A stretch of DNA of 64,000 bases, taken from Rothia similimucilaginosa. GTDB lineage: Bacteria > Actinomycetota > Actinomycetes > Actinomycetales > Micrococcaceae. The position numbers were made by a program, and so were the translations under genes. Numbering within the stretch: the stretch's first letter is position 1; each line of letters opens with the position of its first letter. The stretch lies in assembly GCF_029850875.1 (NCBI RefSeq), contig NZ_JAOVAM010000006.1, positions 123,013-187,012 on the forward strand. The letters are read 5' to 3'. The notes under the pieces are model-generated. The model searched no databases, was not told where the DNA came from, and was given only the letters and a program-made list of their open reading frames with translations. Positions 37,778-46,260 of this stretch are shown here, one piece after another.

Positions 37778-37806
37778 TTGAAGATAGAGCCGGGCACCTG
37801 TACAAT
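37778..37806 (+). promoter_or_regulatory. Promoter of rplY
   Basis: TTGAAG (37778-37783), a 17-base spacer and TACAAT (37801-37806), the best sigma-A-like promoter found in the window. Marks the point where the polysaccharide locus ends and the housekeeping order resumes. Confidence 0.7.
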
Positions 37807-37943
37807 ACTGTCTTGGCCAAGGCGGTGGAATACACGAAACGTGTAGGTCCGTAACTGACGGTGGCTGGTTGGAAAGAGATTTCTGGCGCCAGTCCCTATT
37901 CCACTTGGCGCATCACTTCTAACCAAGAAAGGGTGGACAACTC
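37807..37943 (+). other. rplY 5' leader
   Basis: About 130 untranslated bases between the promoter and the rplY ATG. It contains GGTTGGAAAG near 37865 that can pair with CTTCTAACC at 37915-37923, and an internal CTGGCGCCAG. The leader could fold and serve control by L25 or RNA stability; this is untested. Confidence 0.35.
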
Positions 37944-38603
37944 ATGTCAGATACCATCAAAATTTCAGCTACCGTACGTAGCGACTTCGGCAAGGGCTAC
38001 GCGCGCCGCATCCGCATGGCAGGCGACATCCCCGCCGTCATCTACGGCCACGGCGAAGAGCCCAAGCACGTAGTACTCCCCGGCCACGCAACCACCCTGG
38101 CTGCCCGCGTCCCCAACGCTATCCTCGACCTCGACATCGAAGGTGAATCACACCTCGCAATGATCAAGGACATCCAGCGTCATGCAATCCGCCCTGAACT
38201 GCAGCACATCGACCTGCTGACCGTTAAGCGCGGCGAGCGCGTTGAGATTGAGGTTCCTGTACACGTTGAAGGCGAGCCCGCTGTTGGCGCCGTTGCTAAC
38301 CAGGAAGAAACCGTTCTTCTGGTTGAAGCTGACGCACTGAAGGCACCCGAAGCTTTGATCGTGAGCATCGAAGGCCGCGAAGCTGGCGCTCACGTTCTGG
38401 CATCAGACGTTGAACTGCCCTCAGGCGTAACCCTGGTTGCAGACGCTGAACTGCTGATTGTTAACGTTTCTGAGCCCGAGGAACTCGACGTTCCCGAGCC
38501 CGGTGAAGAAGGCGAAAACGCACCCGAGGGTGACATCGTTGAAGCTTCCGAGGAATCAGATCAGGCTGGCGAAGCTCACGACTCAGATAACTCAAAGCAC
38601 TAG
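37944..38603 (+). CDS. rplY: 50S ribosomal protein L25 (TL5/CTC form)
   Basis: Binds 5S rRNA in the central protuberance of the large subunit. 219 aa: the N-terminal 95 residues are the L25 domain (VRSDFGKGYARRIRMAGDIPAVIYG), followed by the TL5/CTC beta domain (VEIEVPVHVEGEPAVG) and an acidic tail rich in Glu, Asp and Ser. AAAGG precedes the ATG. Adjacent to pth, the usual rplY-pth pair, though a terminator lies between. Confidence 0.95.
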   Translation: MSDTIKISATVRSDFGKGYARRIRMAGDIPAVIYGHGEEPKHVVLPGHATTLAARVPNAILDLDIEGESHLAMIKDIQRHAIRPELQHIDLLTVKRGERVEIEVPVHVEGEPAVGAVANQEETVLLVEADALKAPEALIVSIEGREAGAHVLASDVELPSGVTLVADAELLIVNVSEPEELDVPEPGEEGENAPEGDIVEASEESDQAGEAHDSDNSKH

Positions 38604-38639
38604 ACCGCGCCCTGCACCTAGCGCAACAGTGATTTGTGG

Positions 38640-38681
38640 ATGGCCCGCCACTACCTCTCTTCTGAGGTGGTAGCGGGCCAT
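38640..38681 (+). terminator. Rho-independent terminator after rplY
   Basis: ATGGCCCGCCACTACCTC (38640-38657) pairs, with one unpaired base, with GAGGTGGTAGCGGGCCAT (38664-38681). Strong stem, but the following sequence is not T-rich, so partial read-through into pth is possible. Confidence 0.7.
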
Positions 38682-38750
38682 ACTCATAGAATGGTGTAAG
38701 TCCATGAATTTTCTAAAAACCTTTTACAGCGCCGTGGAAAGGGCGAAGAT

Positions 38751-39338
38751 ATGTCTGATGCGTGGCTCATTGTTGGTCTGGGGAACCCGGGCCCGGAGTA
38801 CGAGAAAACCCGCCATAACATCGGCCAGATGGTGGTTGATGAACTGGCGCGTGAAGTAGGCGGTGGCTTCAAGAAGCACGGACGCGCGCGCGCCCAGGTG
38901 CTGGAAGGACGTTTGGGTATAGGCGGGCTCAAGGTAGTGCTGGCCAAGCCCCTGACCTATATGAACACCTCGGGCGGCCCGGTATCGGCTCTAGCCCAGT
39001 TCTACGATATTAACCCCGACCGTATCATCGCGGTGCACGATGAACTGGATATCCCCTTCGACACCATTAAGCTCAAGATTGGTGGGGGAGAGGGCGGTCA
39101 TAACGGTCTGCGCGATATCACCAAGGCGCTGGGTACCAAGGACTACTACCGTGTTCGCACCGGCATCGGTCGTCCTCCCGGACGCATGGACACCGCAGAC
39201 TTCGTGCTCAAGCCTTTCAGCAGCACCGAAGCGAAGGACCTGCCCTTCCTCATCTCAAACGCAGCGGATGCAACCATGATGCTCGTGAAGGAAGGCTTGC
39301 TGGCAACCCAGCAGCGCTACCACGGAGCAGGCTCCTAG
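38751..39338 (+). CDS. pth: Peptidyl-tRNA hydrolase
   Basis: Releases tRNA from prematurely dropped peptidyl-tRNA. 195 aa. [20 protein letters not shown] carries the conserved Asn12 and catalytic His22; [19 protein letters not shown] and [12 protein letters not shown] are also present, as is [10 protein letters not shown]. Start ATG preceded by GAAAGGG. Confidence 0.96.
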   Translation: MSDAWLIVGLGNPGPEYEKTRHNIGQMVVDELAREVGGGFKKHGRARAQVLEGRLGIGGLKVVLAKPLTYMNTSGGPVSALAQFYDINPDRIIAVHDELDIPFDTIKLKIGGGEGGHNGLRDITKALGTKDYYRVRTGIGRPPGRMDTADFVLKPFSSTEAKDLPFLISNAADATMMLVKEGLLATQQRYHGAGS

Positions 39339-39463
39339 CCGTCTGACCCGTACCGAGTAAATGCTGAACTGAGGTAACGCATGATGCGGGCTGATGCGTG
39401 AACTAGGCTCTACCTAACTATGCAAGAGCCAGATGAGGGAATAAGCTAGAAAAGAATGACGTT

Positions 39464-39505
39464 ATACGCTCCACGACGGGAAAATACCCGACCCGTGGAG
39501 CGTAT
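39464..39505 (+). promoter_or_regulatory. Two-tier hairpin upstream of sufS
   Basis: ATACGCTCCACG (39464-39475) pairs exactly with CGTGGAGCGTAT (39494-39505); inside it CGGG pairs with CCCG around loop AAAATA. It ends 22 bases before the sufS GTG. No T run follows, so it may be a leader structure or operator rather than a terminator. Confidence 0.5.
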
Positions 39506-39526
39506 GAGCGAGAGAAGAAGGTACCC

Positions 39527-40825
39527 GTGGCTGAATACTCCACCCCCGCCAATACCCCCCTGAGCGACGACATCGTACGCCAGCTTCGCCAGGACTTCCC
39601 GATCCTCAACACTGAGGTTAACGGGCACCCTTTGATTTATCTGGATTCGGGGGCGACCAGTCAGAAACCCCTTCAGGTTCTCGACGCAGAACGCGACTTC
39701 TACCTGCACGCCAACTCTGCCGTACACCGCGGCGCCCACACTCTCGCGGTCGAAGCAACCGACCTGTTTGAGGATGCGCGCATCACCGTCGCGAACTTCG
39801 TCGGTGCCACTGAGGAAGAAATCGTGTGGACCTCCAACGCAACCGAGGCGCTAAACCTGGTTGCCTACTCCATCGGCAATGCCTCCCAGGGCATCGGCGG
39901 TTCCGCCGCTGAGCGCTTCGTGCTGAAGCCCGGCGATGAAATCGTCACCACGGAGATTGAGCACCACGCGAACCTCATCCCCTGGCAGATTCTTGCACAG
40001 CGTACCGGCGCGACTCTGCGCCACATCCCCTCCACCGAGGACGGCCAGCTCGACTACGAGGCAGCCGAGAGCATCATCAACGAGAAGACCCGCATCGTGG
40101 CCTTCACCCACGTCTCGAACGTGACCGGCGCGATTACCGATGTGCCCCGCATGGTCGCCATGGCACGCAAGTATGGCGCGCTCGTCGTACTGGACGCCTG
40201 CCAATCCGTACCGCATATGCCCGTAGACTTCCACGCCCTGGATGTTGACTTCGCGGCGTTCTCCGGCCACAAGATGCTGGCACCCACCGGTATCGGTGCC
40301 CTCTACGGCCGTGCTGAACTGCTCGAAGCTCTGCCGCCCTTCCTGACCGGTGGCTCCATGATTACCCGCGTGGGTCTGCAGGATGCCGAGTACATGCCCG
40401 CCCCCATCAAGTTTGAGGCAGGTACCCAGCGTGTCTCGCAGGCAGTCGCTTTTGCTGCTGCTGTGTGCTACCTGCAGCACCTGGGCATGGAGAATGTTGA
40501 GGCGTGGGAACACGAACTGGGTGCCCGCCTGGTTGAGGGAGTTCAGAAGATTGAGGGTGTGCGCCTGCTCGGGCCCACCGACCCCACCAAACGTGCCGGC
40601 CTGGTATCCCTCGCTATTGAGGGTGTGCACCCGCATGATGTGGGTCAGCTGCTCGACACCCAGGGCATCGCCGTGCGCGTGGGTCACCACTGCGCCCAGC
40701 CGCTGCACCGCTGCGCAGGCGTGACCGCCTCGACCCGCGCCTCCACCTACATCTACAACACCACTGAAGATGTGGATGCTTTTCTGAAAGCACTTGCCAA
40801 GGTGCGCCCCTACTTCGGCTTTTGA
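39527..40825 (+). CDS. sufS: SufS-type cysteine desulfurase
   Basis: PLP enzyme that takes sulfur from cysteine and passes it to SufU for Fe-S cluster assembly. 432 aa. PLP lysine in FSGHKMLAPTGIGALYG (Lys249), HHANLIPWQ, VLDACQSVPHMPVD, and the class-II sulfur-carrying Cys in VGHHCAQPL (Cys389). GTG start with AAGG six bases upstream. Followed after 65 bases by sufU; the rest of the suf operon is not here. Confidence 0.94.
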   Translation: MAEYSTPANTPLSDDIVRQLRQDFPILNTEVNGHPLIYLDSGATSQKPLQVLDAERDFYLHANSAVHRGAHTLAVEATDLFEDARITVANFVGATEEEIVWTSNATEALNLVAYSIGNASQGIGGSAAERFVLKPGDEIVTTEIEHHANLIPWQILAQRTGATLRHIPSTEDGQLDYEAAESIINEKTRIVAFTHVSNVTGAITDVPRMVAMARKYGALVVLDACQSVPHMPVDFHALDVDFAAFSGHKMLAPTGIGALYGRAELLEALPPFLTGGSMITRVGLQDAEYMPAPIKFEAGTQRVSQAVAFAAAVCYLQHLGMENVEAWEHELGARLVEGVQKIEGVRLLGPTDPTKRAGLVSLAIEGVHPHDVGQLLDTQGIAVRVGHHCAQPLHRCAGVTASTRASTYIYNTTEDVDAFLKALAKVRPYFGF

Positions 40826-40890
40826 AGCAGATGCGTTAGAAGCTAACGTCCCAATTTTTCAGACAGACCAACTGACGGAAGAAGATCACC

Positions 40891-41361
40891 GTGTCTCTTG
40901 AATCCCTGTACCAGGAAATTATTTTGGAGCATTCTAAGCAGCGCAGCGGCGAGCACCTCGTAGAGGTACCCGCCCGCCATGCAAGCGCCGATAACCACCA
41001 GTACAACCCCACCTGCGGCGACGAAATCAACCTGCGTGTGGTGCTCTCTGACGAGCTGAAGGACGGCGAGAAGACCATTGAGTCGATCTCCTGGGAAGGT
41101 GATGGTTGCTCCATCTCCATGGCTGCCGCCTCTGTGCTTTCTGAAATGGCTCCCGGTATGACCACCTCTGAGCTGCAGAGTCACGTGGATGCGTTCCGCG
41201 AGATGCTGCGCTCGCGCGGTAAGGTGACCCTGGACGAAGAGGAGTACGGCGATATGGCGGCTTTCTCCGGCGTTTCGAAGTTCATGGCACGTGTGAAGTG
41301 CGCGATGCTTTCGTGGGTTGCGGTTGAGGAAGCTACTAAGGAAGCAGCCGCAAAGAGCTAA
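40891..41361 (+). CDS. sufU: SufU zinc-dependent sulfurtransferase
   Basis: Partner of SufS. 156 aa with the three conserved cysteines and Asp that bind zinc in Gram-positive SufU: NPTCGD (Cys42, Asp44), GDGCSIS (Cys73) and VKCAMLSW (Cys137). It accepts the persulfide by ligand exchange. GTG start. Last backbone gene before the second polysaccharide locus. Confidence 0.94.
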   Translation: MSLESLYQEIILEHSKQRSGEHLVEVPARHASADNHQYNPTCGDEINLRVVLSDELKDGEKTIESISWEGDGCSISMAAASVLSEMAPGMTTSELQSHVDAFREMLRSRGKVTLDEEEYGDMAAFSGVSKFMARVKCAMLSWVAVEEATKEAAAKS

Positions 41362-41577
41362 TTCTTTGCCGAGAGGGTAGGCTGGATTTTTCGGTAAGTA
41401 ACCAATATTTGAACACCAATCGAAAATATCGAATGGAGCCATCGACAATATATTGCGTGGATATGTAATGCTTTTCGATGAACTTTTAGCGGTGAGCGCT
41501 GAACAAGACTCGAGTCGAGAATCTATACCCTACTCTTTCTTGATATAAGATTTCTTCGATATAAATCAATATGATGA

Positions 41578-41617
41578 AAATATGAGGTGGATACTACTCT
41601 GTATCCGCCTCATATTT
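41578..41617 (+). terminator. Rho-independent terminator after sufU
   Basis: AAATATGAGGTGGATAC (41578-41594) pairs with GTATCCGCCTCATATTT (41601-41617), one mismatch, six-base loop, followed by ATATCTTTTCCTTTTT. Confidence 0.88.
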
Positions 41618-41791
41618 ATATCTTTTCCTTTTTCCTTCAAAAAGGTGACTGGTAAAATAAAAGGACGAGGGGCACCCAACCAGCACCCTCGAGAAACTCT
41701 TTTCGGACCCGCATATTCTCATGTGATAGCGAGAAGAAAAACAGCTTAGAGAGAGTATTTTCTCAGTGGTAAACAATCTTCGCTAATTCTC

Positions 41792-41820
41792 GTGTTTTCA
41801 CTACAAATATCGGTTATACT
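41792..41820 (+). promoter_or_regulatory. Possible promoter of the TagD-like gene
   Basis: GTGTTT (41792-41797), 17-base spacer, TATACT (41815-41820), 68 bases before the ATG at 41888. Good -10, weak -35. Confidence 0.45.
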
Positions 41821-41887
41821 TCTCACCCCTCCGATACTTCAACCACACCGGAATAACTATCGCCGCTACCAACCACAAGGAAGCCCC

Positions 41888-42460
41888 ATGATTATTGGCT
41901 ACGCCGCTGGCGCCTACGACCTTTTCCACTACGGCCACCTCGAGATTCTCCGCAAGGCTAAGGAAAACTGCGACTACCTCATTGCAGGCGTCGTGCACGA
42001 TGACGTTCTGGAAATGACCAAGGGCCGTCGCCCCGTCATCCCCATCGAAGAGCGTGCCGCCATCGTCAGCCACATCGACTACGTGGACGAAGTGCACATT
42101 GAAACCACCCCCGACAAGCTCAAAACCTGGAAGCAGAAGCCCTTCAATATCTTCTTCAAGGGCGACGACTGGAAGGGTACCGAAAAAGGCAACGCCCTGG
42201 AAGCACGCTTCGCAGAGGTAGGTGTGGAAGTACACTATTTCCCCTACACCGAGCACACCTCCAGTACCAAGCTGTGCAAGGTCGTTGATTTGCTCGAAGC
42301 AGAACACGATCTGCGCGTAGAGATGCGCCGCTTCGCTGAGCTGCTTGGCGAGCGCGAATACTCCGAAGCGATTGTCGCCCCCCTAACACCCCTACCCCTT
42401 CATCGGTGCGTTAGAGCTCATAAGACTCATGAAGAGACACAAAGAAGATCCCCGCCGTAA
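41888..42460 (+). CDS. TagD-like glycerol-3-phosphate (or related) cytidylyltransferase
   Basis: 190 aa nucleotidyltransferase of the HxGH superfamily. GAYDLFHYGHLEILRKAK holds the HxGH ATP/CTP motif (His14, His17), IPIEERAAIVSHIDYVDEV follows, and EHTSSTKL is the C-terminal nucleotide motif. TagD makes CDP-glycerol from CTP and glycerol-3-phosphate; a CDP-alcohol phosphotransferase in this locus (50587-51390) could use such a product. The ATG at 41888 has AAGGA upstream. Odd: the last 30 residues are Pro/Arg/His-rich and unlike the family, and the stop lies inside the terminator stem, as if an earlier stop was lost. Confidence 0.82.
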   Translation: MIIGYAAGAYDLFHYGHLEILRKAKENCDYLIAGVVHDDVLEMTKGRRPVIPIEERAAIVSHIDYVDEVHIETTPDKLKTWKQKPFNIFFKGDDWKGTEKGNALEARFAEVGVEVHYFPYTEHTSSTKLCKVVDLLEAEHDLRVEMRRFAELLGEREYSEAIVAPLTPLPLHRCVRAHKTHEETQRRSPP

Positions 42461-42478
42461 GTACTTACAGCGGAGATC
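42447..42478. terminator. Near-palindromic terminator between convergent genes
   Basis: GATCCCCGCCGTAAGT (42447-42462) pairs, with two mismatches, with ACTTACAGCGGAGATC (42463-42478). It overlaps the 3' end of the TagD-like gene and faces the convergent DUF2505 gene. Confidence 0.75.
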
Positions 42479-42533
42479 CTCTGCATATTCGCGGTATATC
42501 AGCTACACCTCAAAGGTGAGCGTCTCATAAGCT

Positions 42534-43031
42534 TTAGCGCTGTGCCAGCCACTTCTCAGCGGAGGACCCCAGAACCTTCAGCACACGGCCAACCTGCGGC
42601 TCAGCAGCGACTGCAATCTTCTTGCCCACCAGCGGGATGGAGCAGGAAACTTCACCGTTGACGTCCAGGCGGGTCTGCTCACCCTCGGGGGTCAGCTTCT
42701 GAGTAGCCTGAGCGGACACGGGCATGCCGTTGACCTTGACCTCGGTAGAAACAGTGCGGGAGCCGTCAGCAGCCGGTGCGCTTACGGTGTCCACCTGGGT
42801 CATAGCAACGCCGTTGCCGACGAACTTACGAGCGATGTCCGGCACGCGCTCGGCGGGCACGGTACGCTCGGTGGTTGCGGTGAACTCAGCGGAGGTGTCA
42901 CCGGAAACGGAGAAGCTACCGAATTCCACGCCAACCTCGGAGCATACGAAGCGTGCGAAATCCTCGTTAGAGAATGCCTCGATAACCTGCTCAACGCTTG
43001 CGTTGATAATGGTTGATTCCTGAACTGCCAT
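42534..43031 (-). CDS. DUF2505-family protein (START/SRPBCC-like fold)
   Basis: 165 aa. Pattern of an N-terminal strand, helix with EQVIEAFSNEDF, repeated amphipathic strands and a long C-terminal helix ending in AEKWLAQR matches DUF2505, an actinobacterial family of presumed lipid- or ligand-binding proteins. No signal peptide. GAAAGGA precedes the ATG. Function unknown; no evident link to glycan synthesis beyond position. Confidence 0.75.
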   Translation of the reverse strand: MAVQESTIINASVEQVIEAFSNEDFARFVCSEVGVEFGSFSVSGDTSAEFTATTERTVPAERVPDIARKFVGNGVAMTQVDTVSAPAADGSRTVSTEVKVNGMPVSAQATQKLTPEGEQTRLDVNGEVSCSIPLVGKKIAVAAEPQVGRVLKVLGSSAEKWLAQR

Positions 43032-43289
43032 AATTATTCCTTTCGTAGTGCGCGAAAAGCCCGCGCATTATTCCTTCTAAGGATACGGTGCGCGGGGTTT
43101 CGCAACCAATGTAAAGACGCGAATCCACCTGAGAATATGCCGTGAACAAGGGAAAATGTCCGCAGCCTCTCCCAGAGTGGTTGGAGGATTTTCATGCCGG
43201 CCTAAAAATGTGGGAAACACCTCCGAGTAGCTCCCACCTCGTATCACTAAGGATGCTGGGTTTAGAAAGCTAAAGCTTTTAGACGCTGG

Positions 43290-44000
43290 TTAGGTGCTGG
43301 GAGCCATCGCGTCAATGCGAGCCATCTCAGCCTTACCCGCACGGTGTGCGTGAACAGCCTGCTTCAAGCGAGCCCAGAAGGAATCCTTACGGTGGGTCTT
43401 GCCAGCGAGCAGATTCTGCAGTTCCTTGCCCAGTTGCGCTGCAGAAATCTCCGGGGTGGAGATGTAGGGCTCAGCGGTGCGGAACAGGGAAGGGTTTGCC
43501 AGAGCAAGATCCAGCTTGCCGAAGAGGTCTTCGCGGCTTTTAACAACAACAGCGTGACCGCGCTTCTCCATCAGAGTGGTGAAGGGGACCTGGTGGTTGT
43601 CAACGACTTCGTCGAACTCTGCGCGGCGCGGAACAGCCAGGGGCAGAGCGCCGGTACGGCGTGCATCATGGATGGAGCCGGGTCCGCCCTGAACCAGTAC
43701 TACGCGTGCTGTTGCGTAGTAGTCCAGCAGTTCGGAGGCGGGAAGAAGCTTAAGGTTGTCTGCGTGCTTAATGGGAGCAGTGTGGCCATGCTGCACGAGG
43801 CAGGTGACCTCGGGGTGAGCCTCAAGATAAGCCTCAACCCAACACAGGAGACGATCAAAAGTGTGAACGTCGGTGCCGAGGGACACCACCAAATCGTATG
43901 TCTTAGTAGGAATATGAACGGGCGCGACGGCAGGGGTAAATACGGGCAGGTCGAACTTGGAAGTATCAACGCTGACGTGGGGGAAGTTCTGAATAGACAT
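43290..44000 (-). CDS. PssE/Alg13-like glycosyltransferase subunit (donor-binding half)
   Basis: 236 aa. Corresponds to the C-terminal half of a GT28 enzyme: YDLVVSLGTDVHTFDRLL, then VVLVQGGPGSIHDARRTGALPLAVPRRAEF and VDNHQ, the UDP-sugar-binding signature of Alg13/PssE. It should pair with the Alg14/PssD-like subunit at 44283-44765 to form an active transferase of a UDP-linked sugar. An extension of about 50 residues at each end is not typical. AGAGG lies upstream of the ATG. The two subunit genes are separated by 282 bases and a terminator, unlike the usual tight pair. Confidence 0.83.
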   Translation of the reverse strand: MSIQNFPHVSVDTSKFDLPVFTPAVAPVHIPTKTYDLVVSLGTDVHTFDRLLCWVEAYLEAHPEVTCLVQHGHTAPIKHADNLKLLPASELLDYYATARVVLVQGGPGSIHDARRTGALPLAVPRRAEFDEVVDNHQVPFTTLMEKRGHAVVVKSREDLFGKLDLALANPSLFRTAEPYISTPEISAAQLGKELQNLLAGKTHRKDSFWARLKQAVHAHRAGKAEMARIDAMAPST

Positions 44001-44222
44001 AGCCTATTCCTCTCTACGTATTTATCGGTAGTAACCCCGTATACTTGACGCAAAAATCCGGAGGGCATCATTGGTATATGCGGCGGTGTCGTGCCGGAGA
44101 AAATGGTGAGTAATCTCCGCATACGCTTCTCTGGCGAGTGAGTGGTTAGTTCGCTTGGATGGTGAGTCCATAGCGGAGTGTACGACTTATGCGTATCTGT
44201 ATGTATTAATTAAATACCATAC

Positions 44223-44267
44223 CCTGAAAATAAGGCCCTCAGTACACGCGAGGACGCTATTTTCAGG
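44223..44267 (-). terminator. Terminator after the PssD-like gene
   Basis: On the minus strand CCTGAAAATA (44267-44258) pairs with TATTTTCAGG (44232-44223), with a second short stem inside, followed by T-rich sequence. Separates the PssD and PssE genes. Confidence 0.7.
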
Positions 44268-44282
44268 ATAAATTCATCACTC

Positions 44283-44765
44283 TTAGAAAATGGGATGAAT
44301 TACACGAGAATCAGGGAAATTCTCCTGCTGTTCCTCGCTCTGAACAATCATTCGATCAGCAAAGGTGTATAATATCTTGCCAGTCATCGCCGGTAGAGTC
44401 GGGCGGTCAAAACACTCAATATAAAGAGTCTTTACGCCAAAGAGTTTAGCCGCCACAAAGAAAGGAACGGCAACACCGGCGCCGGCAGAAACAACCGCAT
44501 CCGGATGTTCCTTCGGAAAAATATGAAATGCCAAGAACAGATTACGAATAGCGTTCTTAATATTTCGAGTGGTTGGGTAATAAGCCCAATAGGTCTTCTC
44601 ATCAGCCAGAGAAGATTCAACATCGGTCTGCTTAAAGCTAACCCACACGCGGTCATAATCCTGCCACGCAGCAGAAGTAGCCGTCAGATGCTTCAAGTGT
44701 CCGCCACTGCTAGAAACCAGCAGAAGCTTCTTCTTCGGTGCCTGAGAGGAAGCTGCCTCAGTCAT
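44283..44765 (-). CDS. PssD/Alg14-like glycosyltransferase subunit (membrane/acceptor half)
   Basis: 160 aa. KKKLLLVSSSGGHLKHLTA is the Alg14/PssD N-terminal signature (SSGGH), followed by VVSAGAGVAVPFFVAAKLFGVKTLYIECFDR as in MurG/PssD acceptor domains. It anchors and activates the PssE-like partner at 43290-44000 at the membrane. AGGAGA lies six bases before the ATG. About 220 bases without features separate it from the upstream Wzz-like gene. Confidence 0.86.
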   Translation of the reverse strand: MTEAASSQAPKKKLLLVSSSGGHLKHLTATSAAWQDYDRVWVSFKQTDVESSLADEKTYWAYYPTTRNIKNAIRNLFLAFHIFPKEHPDAVVSAGAGVAVPFFVAAKLFGVKTLYIECFDRPTLPAMTGKILYTFADRMIVQSEEQQENFPDSRVIHPIF

Positions 44766-44984
44766 AGTGTTCTCCTAAAGCCCGAATACAAGAGAAAAAT
44801 AAGAAGAGAAGATAAAGGTGAGCTGACGGGTTTGGCAACGCCTGGATCAACAGACCTGCTACAACAGATTCGCCTCAACAGGCGTTACCGACCCCACGCT
44901 TAAGGAAGAAGGATGAACCCGCACAGAGGCGAGGCATCCATCAACAGACCCCGATTACGCGCGGTCCAGTTATTCCCGGCCTAG

Positions 44985-46217
44985 TTATTCGCGGTCCAGG
45001 AAAACAGCCAGAGCGTTCACGCCCTCAAGCTGATCCAGCTGAGTGAAAAGCTCACGAACCTGCTGCAGAGAAGTAGCAACAGTCACCGGAACCAGAGCCA
45101 CGCCGGCAGCCTGAACGAAACGCAGCTGGGTCGACAGGGGAGTAACGGTGCTCAGGCTAATCACCAGAGGAGTCTCGCTCTTCTCAACCAGCGACTCGGG
45201 AGTGTGACGGGTCAAAATGTTACGAACCGAAGCGTAATCGGTGAAACGGGCGTACTCGGTGGGCATAACGCGCTGCAGCATCTGGTACAGGTGCTCAACG
45301 CCGCGGTCAGTACCGGGTAGAATGACAATGCCGGATGCGCCAGCACTCTTCAGATCGCCATCAGGAGCGCCAATAGTGCGCAGCAGCATGAATGGGTCAT
45401 TCGATTCAGAAGAGGAGCCCAGCTCGTGAACCGGGATACCAGCATCTTCCAGACGGTCAGCGTAACCAACGTGACGCATGGTGCGGTCACGACCGTAAGC
45501 CAGTACAGCACCAATCAGCAGACCGGCAACAGCACCAACAATAGCCATCTTTACCGGGCCAAGAGCCGAGGAAGAAACCGGAATCTGAGCCTCGCTCATC
45601 ACGCGGCCACCGGTGGTGGAAGTCAGCTGGATCTGGACGCGACGCTCCTGTAGCTGAGAAAGCAGACCTACACGGCCGTTATCACCCTCGAGAGCAGAAA
45701 TCTGCTCATCAATCTGGTGCACAGCAGAATCAACGCTGCTCTTTAGAGACTCGGAACGAACCTGCAGGTACGCGTTAGCCATAGCGTTAGCGTAACGTGC
45801 AGCATCCGTGCCGTTGGGGCGGGTTACCTCAATATCCAGCACGGCAGTCTGGGAGGTACCGGTCACCTTGACGGAGCTCATCAGGCGGCTGGTCAGCTGA
45901 GCCTCAGAGAGGGTATCGCCGTTAGCAATCAGAGACTTCGCGGCGTTCTGCGCAACCTCACGAGAGGAAGCAACGCGAGACTCAGTAGCAATATCCACCT
46001 TCGTAGAGTTAGCACTACCGGTACCGGCGGGATCAACCACCAGCGGGTAAACAACCAACGAAGCCTTAGAAGTGTACTTGCTATTGGTCATGTAGCCGTA
46101 AGCGGCACCCGCTACAGCGAAAACCACGACCGACAGCAGAATTAGCAGACGGTGTCGAAAAATGCGACGTACCTGGCTGCCAAGGGTAACTGAGGAGGTA
46201 TGAGAGGTGTTATCCAT
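44985..46217 (-). CDS. Wzz-like chain-length regulator with degenerate kinase domain
   Basis: 410 aa. Residues 1-240 are a Wzz domain: a membrane segment at about 24-44, an extracytoplasmic part with helices, and a second segment at about 220-240. The remainder lines up with the tyrosine kinase at 32773-34245: SGIVILPGTDRGVEHLYQML takes the place of FIVTSAVPGEGKSTVSLSL, so the Walker A GKS is lost, and VALVPVTVATSLQQVRELFTQL to LAVFLD matches the end of the kinase fold. There is no C-terminal tyrosine cluster. Probably a non-catalytic co-polymerase for the Wzx/Wzy genes upstream. Confidence 0.8.
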   Translation of the reverse strand: MDNTSHTSSVTLGSQVRRIFRHRLLILLSVVVFAVAGAAYGYMTNSKYTSKASLVVYPLVVDPAGTGSANSTKVDIATESRVASSREVAQNAAKSLIANGDTLSEAQLTSRLMSSVKVTGTSQTAVLDIEVTRPNGTDAARYANAMANAYLQVRSESLKSSVDSAVHQIDEQISALEGDNGRVGLLSQLQERRVQIQLTSTTGGRVMSEAQIPVSSSALGPVKMAIVGAVAGLLIGAVLAYGRDRTMRHVGYADRLEDAGIPVHELGSSSESNDPFMLLRTIGAPDGDLKSAGASGIVILPGTDRGVEHLYQMLQRVMPTEYARFTDYASVRNILTRHTPESLVEKSETPLVISLSTVTPLSTQLRFVQAAGVALVPVTVATSLQQVRELFTQLDQLEGVNALAVFLDRE

Positions 46218-46260
46218 AAGGACATCCTAGAGGAAGAGAAATGTAGAAGAAGTCGAAGGC

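Larger units (their letters stand above)
41362..41887. other. AT-rich intergenic region
   Basis: 526 bases without a credible gene, markedly more AT-rich than the rest of the window (especially 41400-41660). It contains a strong terminator at 41578-41617 and a promoter candidate at 41792-41820. It marks the left boundary of the second glycan locus. Confidence 0.6.
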
